Shown: piece after piece, positions 7,218-12,542 of the stretch | Layout: every line of letters begins with the position of its first letter | Position numbering within the stretch: the stretch's first letter is position 1 | Assembly: GCA_947627085.1 (NCBI GenBank) | Contig: CANQUO010000026.1 | Coordinates: forward strand, 1 to 15,683 | DNA: 15,683 nt | Direction: 5' to 3' | From: an uncultured Oscillospiraceae bacterium | GTDB taxonomy: Bacteria; Bacillota; Clostridia; Oscillospirales; Oscillospiraceae | Made by a program: the position numbers and the translations under genes | The notes under the pieces: generated by a model | Database searches by the model: none | The model's input: only the letters and a program-made list of their open reading frames with translations | Told to the model about the DNA's origin: nothing

Positions 7218-8242
7218 AGAAACTGCGATTGGGCAAAACCGAGCTCATGGTCACCCGCACGGCCTTCGGGGCGTTGCCTGTACAGCGCCGCTCCAAGGAG
7301 GACGGGGCGAAGCTATTGCGTATGGCCTTTGATGCCGGTATAAACTTTTTTGACACCGCCAACGCCTACACCGACAGCGAGGAGAAGATCGGCATGGGCC
7401 TCTCCGACGTGCGGGAAAATATAATCATCGCCACCAAAAGCGGCGGTAGCGATTATAAGACGGTAAAGGGGCATATTGAGCTGAGCCTTGAGCGGATGAA
7501 AACCGACTACATAGACCTCTTTCAGTTCCACAACCCCGCAACGTTGCCCGACCCCGAGGACCCCGACGGCCCCTACGCCGCCGCGCTGGAGGCGAAGAAA
7601 AAGGGTTACATCCGCCACATCGGCATAACGAACCACCGCCTCTCCGTGGCCCATGCGGCCATCGAGTCCGGCAATTTCGAGACGCTCCAGTTCCCCTTCA
7701 GCTATCTCGCCGGGGAGCGGGAGCTGGAGCTCGTTGCCAAATGCCGGGAGCACGACATGGGCTTTATCGCCATGAAGGGCCTTGCAGGCGGACTTTTGAC
7801 CAACGTCACTCTCTGCCGGGCTTTCATGAACCAGTTTGACAACGTGGTCCCCATCTGGGGCATACAGTTCGAGGACCAGCTTCGTGAGTGGGTGGAGGCG
7901 GAGAACGCCGAGCCCGCCATGACCCCGGAGCTCCAGGCCGAGCTTGAGCTGGAGAAAAAGGCCCTGGCGGGGTCATTTTGCCGTGGTTGCGGCTACTGCC
8001 TGCCCTGCCCCGCGAACATCGAGATATTCACCATGGCCCGCCTTGACATGCTCCTTCTGCGCTCCCCATGGAAGCAGTACATGACCGACGAATTTCACGA
8101 AAAGGCCATGAAGATGGCCGGCTGTATCCACTGCCGCGCCTGCGCCTCCCGGTGCCCCTACGGTCTCGATACCCCGGCGCTTATCGAGCATAACCTCAAA
8201 AATTACGAAAAATTCTACGAAGAGCACCTGGATAAGGTATGA
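7214..8242 (+). CDS. Aldo/keto reductase with C-terminal [4Fe-4S] ferredoxin-like domain
   Basis: A 342-aa predicted oxidoreductase of the COG1453 type. The AKR barrel (about 1-235) retains the likely catalytic set: Asp47 and Tyr52 in FFDTANAYTD, Lys75 in IIATKSGG and His106 in DLFQFHNP. The C-terminal part carries two cysteine clusters, CRGCGYCLPCP (Cys256, 259, 262, 265) and CIHCRACASRCPYG (Cys304, 307, 310, 314), in the CX2CX2C...CP style that binds [4Fe-4S] centres. The substrate is unknown; the clusters suggest electron exchange with a redox partner in an anaerobe. It starts four bases inside recN with AAGGAGG upstream and ends four bases inside the phosphatase gene, so the three are cotranslated. 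spoIVB would be the more usual gene after recN in spore formers. Confidence 0.9.
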   Translation: MKKLRLGKTELMVTRTAFGALPVQRRSKEDGAKLLRMAFDAGINFFDTANAYTDSEEKIGMGLSDVRENIIIATKSGGSDYKTVKGHIELSLERMKTDYIDLFQFHNPATLPDPEDPDGPYAAALEAKKKGYIRHIGITNHRLSVAHAAIESGNFETLQFPFSYLAGERELELVAKCREHDMGFIAMKGLAGGLLTNVTLCRAFMNQFDNVVPIWGIQFEDQLREWVEAENAEPAMTPELQAELELEKKALAGSFCRGCGYCLPCPANIEIFTMARLDMLLLRSPWKQYMTDEFHEKAMKMAGCIHCRACASRCPYGLDTPALIEHNLKNYEKFYEEHLDKV

Positions 8243-8691
8243 AAAGTATCCTCTTTATCTGCCACGGCAACATATGCCGCTCCCCGATGGCGGAATTTGT
8301 GATGAAAAAATACGTCCGCGACGCCGGTCTTGAGGACGAATTTTACATAGAATCCGCCGCCACCAGCCGCGAGGAGCTGGGAAATCCCGTGTACCCTCCA
8401 GCCCGCCGTGAGCTTGAAGCCCACGGCATCTCCTGCTCCGGTAAGCTTGCCCGACAGGTGACGCCGGAGGACTACCGCCGCTTCGACCTTCTTATCTGCA
8501 TGGACCGGGCCAACGTCCGCAACACCCAGCGCATCACAGGTCCTGATAAGGACAATAAAATAAAGCTCCTCCTCGACTACGCCAACATCCCCCGGGACAT
8601 GGCCGACCCATGGTACACCGGCGACTTCTCCGCCACCTGGCGCGACGTCACCACCGGGTGCCGTGCGCTGTTGGAGTTTCTTACGAAATAA
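8239..8691 (+). CDS. Low-molecular-weight protein tyrosine phosphatase
   Basis: A 150-aa LMW-PTP family protein. The P-loop CHGNICRSPMAEF starts at Cys8 (nucleophile), with Arg14 binding phosphate (C-X5-R). DPWYTGDF (about 123-130) supplies the general-acid Asp in the family DP motif. Length is typical. In Firmicutes such enzymes dephosphorylate tyrosine or arginine residues (YwlE-type arginine phosphatases share this fold). Sequence alone does not separate these; position 11 of the loop (N-I-C-R) lacks the Thr typical of YwlE (GNTCRSP), which favours tyrosine phosphatase. The start overlaps the preceding gene by four bases (ATGA), and a likely terminator follows the stop. Confidence 0.93.
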   Translation: MKSILFICHGNICRSPMAEFVMKKYVRDAGLEDEFYIESAATSREELGNPVYPPARRELEAHGISCSGKLARQVTPEDYRRFDLLICMDRANVRNTQRITGPDKDNKIKLLLDYANIPRDMADPWYTGDFSATWRDVTTGCRALLEFLTK

Positions 8692-8698
8692 AACAGTT

Positions 8699-8730
8699 TG
8701 AGGCACCGTTCGGCGCCTCATGCTTATTTG
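8699..8730 (+). terminator. Probable terminator of the recN-AKR-phosphatase transcript
   Basis: TGAGGC (8699-8704) pairs with GCCTCA (8715-8720), extended by CC/GG inside after an A-C mismatch, and is followed by TGCTTATTTG. The hairpin starts 8 bp after the phosphatase stop. The T-tract is broken, so strength is uncertain. Confidence 0.6.
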
Positions 8731-8784
8731 TGAAGCTATACACACCCCACCAAAAGGTTGCGCCTTACGGCGCTAATTTAATAA

Positions 8785-8810
8785 CGGGAGGGTTTAGAAC
8801 CCTCCCCTAC
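8785..8810 (-). repeat. 26-bp palindromic repeat (copy 4, GGGAGGG variant)
   Basis: GGGAGGGTT (8786-8794) pairs with AACCCTCCC (8798-8806) around TAG. It matches copy 1 except that the central C/G of the stem is A/T; both arms changed together, preserving the hairpin. This compensatory change argues that the fold is maintained. Confidence 0.8.
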
Positions 8811-8840
8811 GGCATAACATGAAAATCCACTAATCAACCC

Positions 8841-8866
8841 GTAGGGGCGGGTCCCAGACCCGCCCG
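8841..8866 (+). repeat. 26-bp palindromic repeat (copy 5)
   Basis: It reads GTAGGGGCGGGTC then CCAGACCCGCCCG; GGGCGGGTC pairs with GACCCGCCC. It forms the outer part of the left inverted arm and is the exact reverse complement of copy 6. Confidence 0.85.
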
Positions 8867-8904
8867 TCCCCTCGTCCTTCGTCCCGCCCGCAGGCGAAAC
8901 TCTG

Positions 8905-8942
8905 GCTCCTCCTCGTAGGAGGAGCTGTCGCCCGCTGGCGAC
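8905..8942. repeat. Double hairpin repeat module (GCTCCTCC...GGAGGAGC, GTCGCC...GGCGAC)
   Basis: GCTCCTCC (8905-8912) pairs with GGAGGAGC (8918-8925), and immediately afterwards GTCGCC (8927-8932) pairs with GGCGAC (8937-8942). A partial inverted counterpart, CTCCTACGAGGAGGTGGC, appears near 9028-9045. The pair could bound a smaller element nested in the 8832-9282 block. Confidence 0.6.
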
Positions 8943-9058
8943 TGAGGAAGCGAGGCCCCCATGTCAGCACAATCTTTCTTTCGGGGGTGCCGGCAAAACC
9001 CTTCGGCTTCGCTTCCCCCCTACCCCCCTCCTACGAGGAGGTGGCTAACTATGTGGTT

Positions 9059-9081
9059 GCGCCGGAGGCGCGGCCTTTTTT
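9059..9081 (+). terminator. Terminator-like repeat hairpin with T6 tail
   Basis: GCGCC (9059-9063) pairs with GGCGC (9067-9071) around GGA; four bases later comes TTTTTT. Similar TTGCGCC...GGCGC hairpins lie at about 8749-8763 and, on the other strand, at 9344-9363, so this is a small repeat family, one or more of which could end transcription. Confidence 0.4.
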
Positions 9082-9102
9082 GATAGACGCCCCACCCCCT
9101 AC

Positions 9103-9120
9103 CCCCTCCCAAGGGAGGGG
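9103..9120. repeat. CCCCTCCC/GGGAGGGG hairpin (third copy of arm)
   Basis: A perfect 8-bp stem with an AA loop, identical in arms to the two hairpins at 5164-5182 and 5234-5252. It is preceded by CCACCCCCTAC, like the CCCACCCCCTG before the second of those, so it is the same element end. Confidence 0.7.
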
Positions 9121-9191
9121 CTGAAGTTGCGGAAGGTTGGAGGCGCGGCAAAATTTGATGGCTTCCCACCTCATCTGCCGCTGAGGCGGCA

Positions 9192-9214
9192 CCTTCCCCG
9201 CCCCGCGGGGAAGG
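9192..9214. repeat. Perfect 10-bp GC-rich hairpin
   Basis: CCTTCCCCGC (9192-9201) pairs with GCGGGGAAGG (9205-9214) around a CCC loop. It is preceded by another small inverted pair (GCCGC/GCGGC near 9178-9190). It lies just inside the right arm of the repeat block. Confidence 0.65.
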
Positions 9215-9247
9215 CTAGGGGTTTCGCCTGCGGGTGGGGACGAAGGA

Positions 9248-9273
9248 CGGGCGGGTCTGGGACCCGCCCCTAC
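9248..9273 (-). repeat. 26-bp palindromic repeat (copy 6)
   Basis: The exact reverse complement of copy 5 (8841-8866), forming the outer part of the right inverted arm. GGGCGGGTC pairs with GACCCGCCC. Confidence 0.85.
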
Positions 9274-9302
9274 GGGGTGATTGGGAGATTCCCTGTTATG
9301 TC

Positions 9303-9339
9303 GTAGGGGCGGGTTCTAAACCCGCCCGCTCCTTTTTTT
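9303..9339 (+). repeat. 26-bp palindromic repeat (copy 7) followed by T7
   Basis: The unit 9303-9328 has GGGCGGGTT pairing with AACCCGCCC around CTA, the same sequence as copy 1 in opposite orientation. Four bases after it comes TTTTTTT (9333-9339), so in + direction this copy could act as an intrinsic terminator. Confidence 0.75.
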
Positions 9340-9343
9340 ATAC

Positions 9344-9369
9344 GCGCCCCGCAGGGCGCAACCTTTTTT
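9344..9369 (+). terminator. Terminator-like hairpin reading + , abutting the MATE gene stop
   Basis: GCGCCC (9344-9349) pairs with GGGCGC (9354-9359) around CGCA, followed by AACC and T6 (9364-9369), the last bases of which form the MATE stop codon on the other strand. It would block + strand read-through into the MATE antisense. The minus-strand side has A-rich rather than T-rich sequence after the stem, so it is a poor MATE terminator. Confidence 0.5.
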
Positions 9370-10738
9370 ACTCCCCTCCCTCAAGCCCCCGCATGGCCTT
9401 TTTAAAGACTATAATAAAGGACACGGCGGTGAAGGTGACGGCAAGGGTGTCCGCCACGGGCTCGGCGGTGAATACGGCCATGGTCTTATCGGCGGTGAGG
9501 ATGGTGGGCATGATGTAGATAAGCGGCAGGAGCAGGACGAATTTTCGCATTATTGCCACCACGGCGCTTATCTTCGCCTTCCCCAATGCCACGAAGGTCA
9601 TCTGGCAAGCTATCTGTATGCCGAAGAGGAACGTGGCCCCGCAGTAGACCCGCAATGTGCTCACGGTGTATTGCGCCAGCGCCGGCTTATCTGTGAACAT
9701 CCCGGCGAACATGCCCGGGAAGAGCATTATCAGCGCCCAGAGCGAGCAGGAGTAGACGAGGCTGGAAATCAAAAGTAGCCTGAACACCTCCCGCACCCTC
9801 CTTGCGTTGCCCGCGCCGAAGTTGTAGCTCGTTATGGGCTGTGCCCCCTGGGCGAGGCCCTGGAGGGGCATCATGGCAAACTGCATGACGGAGTAGAGTA
9901 TGGTCATGCTCCCCACCGCCAGGTCCCCGCCGTAATTTAAAAGCGACGAGTTGAAGCACACGGTTATGACGCTCTCGCTGGCCTGCATCACAAAGGGCGC
10001 CACGCCCAACGCCACGCAGGGCAGCACCAGCGAGGGGCGAACGCGCATGGAATCCCGGTTTAAGCGCAATATGGATTTGGAGCCCGAGAGAAAACATATG
10101 ACCCATACGGCGGAGACCCCCTGGGACAGCACCGTGGCCAGCGCCGCGCCCCGGACGCCCATGTGGAAGCCGAAAATGAACACCGGGTCCAGAGCGATAT
10201 TGCACACCGCCCCGATGAGCACCGTGTACATGCCCGTTTTCGCAAAGCCCTGAGCGGTTATGTAGGCGTTCATGCCCAGTGTGAGCTCCACAAACAATGT
10301 CCCCAGGGCGTAGATGTCCATATAGTCCGTGGCGTAGCCGATGGTGTTCTCACTGGCCCCGAAGGCCAAAAGGAGCTCCCGGTTCCATATGAGCAGTACC
10401 GCCGTAAGGATAAGTGACACGACGATCTGGAGGGAAAAACACCCGCCCATGGTCCGCTCGGCGGATTTCTTGTCCCCCTGTCCCATGAATATGGAGGCAC
10501 GGGGAGCGCCGCCGGAGGAGATGAGGGCGGCGAATGCCGAGACGAAGAGTATCACCGGCATGCAGACGCCCACCCCGGTGAGGGCCAAGTCCCCGTCCTC
10601 TCCCATGTGGCCGAGATAAATCCTGTCCACGATATTATAGAGCATATTTATGAGCTGTGCCGCAATGGTTGGCGCCGAGAGCCTTAAAAGGAGCCTCCCC
10701 ACGGGCTCGGTGCCGAGAAATTCGTTGTCCCGGTTCAA
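9368..10738 (-). CDS. MATE-family multidrug efflux transporter
   Basis: A 456-aa polytopic membrane protein with about 12 hydrophobic helices in two similar halves. It starts PVGRLLLRLSAPTIAAQLIN (about 12-31), then NIVDRIYLGHMG (35-46). GGAPRASIFMGQGDKKSAER (76-95) is the typical loop after helix 2; NIALDPVFIFGFHMGVRGAA (180-199) and QGAQPITSYNFGAGN (297-311) are MATE signatures of the MepA-like branch. Such proteins export cationic drugs or metabolites using H+ or Na+ gradients; the substrate cannot be told from sequence. The start is a TTG at 10738 with a weak GGGGCGAG upstream; no better start lies nearby. It is transcribed alone, divergently from spo0A. Confidence 0.93.
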   Translation of the reverse strand: MNRDNEFLGTEPVGRLLLRLSAPTIAAQLINMLYNIVDRIYLGHMGEDGDLALTGVGVCMPVILFVSAFAALISSGGAPRASIFMGQGDKKSAERTMGGCFSLQIVVSLILTAVLLIWNRELLLAFGASENTIGYATDYMDIYALGTLFVELTLGMNAYITAQGFAKTGMYTVLIGAVCNIALDPVFIFGFHMGVRGAALATVLSQGVSAVWVICFLSGSKSILRLNRDSMRVRPSLVLPCVALGVAPFVMQASESVITVCFNSSLLNYGGDLAVGSMTILYSVMQFAMMPLQGLAQGAQPITSYNFGAGNARRVREVFRLLLISSLVYSCSLWALIMLFPGMFAGMFTDKPALAQYTVSTLRVYCGATFLFGIQIACQMTFVALGKAKISAVVAIMRKFVLLLPLIYIMPTILTADKTMAVFTAEPVADTLAVTFTAVSFIIVFKKAMRGLEGGE

Positions 10739-10773
10739 ATAAATCTCGCCCCAATCAAAAAATCATTACCGTT

Positions 10774-10802
10774 ATTTTTGCACTTTATGTCCGGAATGTC
10801 AA
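10774..10802 (-). promoter_or_regulatory. Candidate promoter of the MATE gene
   Basis: On the minus strand a perfect -35 TTGACA (10802-10797) is followed 17 nt later by AAAAAT (10779-10774), a weak -10. This would give a short leader before the TTG start. No known riboswitch was recognised. Confidence 0.35.
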
Positions 10803-10813
10803 GAGCCGCCTTG

Positions 10814-10834
10814 CCGCGCCTGGCAAAGGCGCGG
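10814..10834. promoter_or_regulatory. GC-rich hairpin in the MATE/spo0A divergent promoter region
   Basis: CCGCGCC (10814-10820) pairs with GGCGCGG (10828-10834) around TGGCAAA. It stands out in an otherwise AT-rich 226-bp gap. In + direction it is followed by GGAGTTTTAATATTTTTAT, so it resembles a terminator, possibly insulating spo0A from antisense transcripts. Its function is unknown. The remainder of the gap (10739-10964) holds promoter-like AT-rich DNA and no convincing gene. Confidence 0.4.
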
Positions 10835-10906
10835 GGAGTTTTAATATTTTTATACTGATTTTTTAAAAAATCGACGATTTCATCAATATTTCCTATTGCA
10901 CAGCTT

Positions 10907-10933
10907 TTGAAATTATGGTAGGTTATATATATC
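10907..10933 (+). promoter_or_regulatory. Candidate promoter of the spo0A-like gene
   Basis: TTGAAA (10907-10912) is followed at 15 nt by TATATC (10928-10933) within GTTATATATATC, 32 bp before the start codon. Spacing is short of the ideal 17, and a sigma-H site was not clear. Confidence 0.3.
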
Positions 10934-10964
10934 ACACTAAATAAAAAAACAAGAACGGGAAGCG

Positions 10965-11738
10965 ATGAACGTGGGAAAAGAGGTAAGGATTCTCATCGCC
11001 GACGGCAACCCCGATCTGCGCCGGTTGCTGGCGGCCCTCATCGATCGCGAGGCGGATATGCGCGCCGTCGGGGTGACCGCCCTTGGGGCCGAGGCCCTGG
11101 AGCTCATCGGCGGCCTGTCGCCGGACCTGGTGCTCACCGACGGGAATTTTTCCGACATGGACCGGCGGGACTTTTTGGAGCGCCTTGCCCTGATGGACGA
11201 GGACGCCCGCCCCGCCGTCATAGCACTGTCCCGCCGCCGCGAGCCGGTTACGCCGGAGGGGCTGGCGGTCTCCGGGGTCGATAATCCCCTGGACCTTCGC
11301 TCCCTCACCGACGAGATACGCAGGGCCGCGCATCTTCGCGCCTCCGGCAAGCCCGAGTGGGCCGTTGGAACAAACGGAGAGTACGGCCTCTACATCAGCG
11401 CCACGAGGATCTTGCGGGAGCTGGGCGTGCCCACTCACCTTGCTGGGTATTTCTACCTCCGGGAGGCCTCGGTCATGACGGCGCTCAACGTAAACCTCAT
11501 CGGGGCCGTCACTAAGGAGCTCTATCCCGACGTGGCCAAAAAGTTCGGCGTGGCTCCAAGTCAGGTAGAGCGGGCAATGCGGACGGTGATCGAATACGCC
11601 TGGAGCACCGCCGACAGCGCCGCCATCTGGAAATATTTTGGCCACAACTGCGCCAGAAAGCCCTCCAACAGCGAATTCCTCTCCGTCATCGCCGACAAGC
11701 TCTACCTCCAGCGCAAGTACGTGGAGTACATCGGGTGA
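10965..11738 (+). CDS. spo0A: Spo0A-like response regulator with divergent receiver
   Basis: A 257-aa protein. The C-terminal half (about 145-250) is the Spo0A DNA-binding domain: LRELGVPTHLAGYFYLREA (150-168), VTKELYPDVAKKFG (182-195), VERAMRTVIEYAW (201-213) and KPSNSEFLSVIADKL (232-246) follow B. subtilis Spo0A closely. In the recognition helix the Arg before VERA is Gln200. The N-terminal receiver (about 6-122) has decayed. The phospho-acceptor Asp59 (LVLTD) and one acidic residue (Asp13 in IADGN) remain, but the second acidic residue is Gly14, the Thr is Ser89, and the conserved Lys of the KP motif is Asn107 (DNPLDL). Phosphorylation may therefore be weak or absent. The ATG at 10965 has GGGA close upstream; GTG at 10971 with the same site at better spacing is an alternative. 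spoIVB, usually next door, is missing. Confidence 0.9.
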   Translation: MNVGKEVRILIADGNPDLRRLLAALIDREADMRAVGVTALGAEALELIGGLSPDLVLTDGNFSDMDRRDFLERLALMDEDARPAVIALSRRREPVTPEGLAVSGVDNPLDLRSLTDEIRRAAHLRASGKPEWAVGTNGEYGLYISATRILRELGVPTHLAGYFYLREASVMTALNVNLIGAVTKELYPDVAKKFGVAPSQVERAMRTVIEYAWSTADSAAIWKYFGHNCARKPSNSEFLSVIADKLYLQRKYVEYIG

Positions 11739-11802
11739 CCGGCAAAACCCGCCCTCTCTGTCAACGCCCCCTCGGGCCCGAGGCCACAATTTAACGACAA
11801 AA

Positions 11803-11845
11803 TTATCCACCCGTGCAATCCCGCCCGGGTGGATAAAACTTTTTT
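11803..11845. terminator. Strong bidirectional terminator between spo0A and the ABC operon
   Basis: TTATCCACCCG (11803-11813) pairs perfectly with CGGGTGGATAA (11826-11836) around a 12-nt loop. On + it is followed by AAC and T6 (11840-11845), ending spo0A transcription. On - the stem is followed by TTTTGTCG, so it can also end the convergent ABC operon. A separate 14-bp palindrome, CCTCGGGCCCGAGG, lies just upstream (about 11770-11783). Confidence 0.85.
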
Positions 11846-11870
11846 GTAATGCTAATATTTGATAAGAGCT

Positions 11871-12542
11871 TTACCCCCTGAACCTTCGTCTCATTTCGTC
11901 CTCCGGGAGTGGGTCAAGGAGGCGGCCTTCGTCTATGACGTACACCTTGTCGCAAAGGGTCTCGATGTCCTCGTAGTTGTGGCTTGTCAAGAGGATGGTC
12001 TTTCCCTCGGCGTGGAGGATGCGCAAAAGCTCCTTTGTGTCGTTGTATGTCTTGTGGTCCAGGGCGTTGAAGGGCTCGTCCAGAATAAGTATGTCTTGGT
12101 CCTCCATGATAGCCTGGGCCAGGGCAAGCTTTTGCTTCATGCCCAGGGAGTAGTGCTCCACACGGGTGCGGTCCTCCGGGTCAAGGCCCACCTTGCGCAT
12201 GGCCGCGCTGATTTCGGTATCCCCGATAACGCCCCGTATCCCGGCGAGATACCGGAGATTTTGAAGCCCCGTATCCAGGGCGATAAAGCCGGGGGAGTTT
12301 ATGAGCACGCCCATATTCTCCGGAAAGTCCCGGCCCTGGCCCAAAACCTCCCCCCGGACGCGGACCATCCCGGCGTCGGGGGCGTAAAAGCCGCAGATGA
12401 GCTGGAAAAGCACGGATTTGCCACTGCCGTTGGAGCCCACGATGCCAACGGTGGAGCCCTCCTCCACGCTCAGGCTCACGTCCCGAAGGACCTCATGGCG
12501 GCCAAAGGATTTGCTGACGCCGGCAAGCTCTATAATATTCAT
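11871..12542 (-). CDS. ABC transporter ATP-binding protein, BcrA/antimicrobial-peptide type
   Basis: A 223-aa ABC ATPase. Walker A GSNGSGKS is at 36-43, the signature SLGMKQ at 132-137, Walker B ILILDEP at 151-157, and the switch His188 in LLTSH. The signature form LGMKQ and the Q-loop region (GVLINSPGFI, Asn82 rather than Gln) are typical of the BcrA/NatA-like subgroup used in bacitracin or lantibiotic self-protection and peptide export. The ATG at 12542 is preferred over the one at 12557 because GGAGGG lies 5-6 nt before it and it overlaps the permease stop as ATGA. It is the last gene of the operon. The transported compound is unknown. Confidence 0.93.
   Translation of the reverse strand: MNIIELAGVSKSFGRHEVLRDVSLSVEEGSTVGIVGSNGSGKSVLFQLICGFYAPDAGMVRVRGEVLGQGRDFPENMGVLINSPGFIALDTGLQNLRYLAGIRGVIGDTEISAAMRKVGLDPEDRTRVEHYSLGMKQKLALAQAIMEDQDILILDEPFNALDHKTYNDTKELLRILHAEGKTILLTSHNYEDIETLCDKVYVIDEGRLLDPLPEDEMRRRFRG

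Larger units (their letters stand above)
8832..9282. repeat. ~450-bp repeat block bounded by long inverted arms
   Basis: The arm at 8832-8900 is repeated inverted at 9221-9282. The outer 32 bp (8838-8869 with 9245-9276) match perfectly; inward, the left arm carries about 8 extra bases before the match resumes through CCGCAGGCGAAAC. The shared AATCA continues outside. About 320 bp between the arms hold further hairpins (8905-8925, 8927-8942, 9059-9071, 9103-9120, 9192-9214) and no gene. It may be a non-autonomous mobile element or a nest of several repeats. No transposase is present. Confidence 0.7.

Noticed and set aside
8692..9367. Possible CRISPR array in the repeat-rich gap
   Set aside because: Repeats are palindromic, in both orientations and irregularly spaced, without uniform spacers; no cas genes nearby.
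10735..10935. A 66-codon frame on the minus strand ending over the MATE start (TTGA overlap)
   Set aside because: No ribosome binding site before its ATG, no known motif, and it crosses the promoter-like region and GC hairpin. The overlap with the TTG start is suggestive of coupling but not enough.
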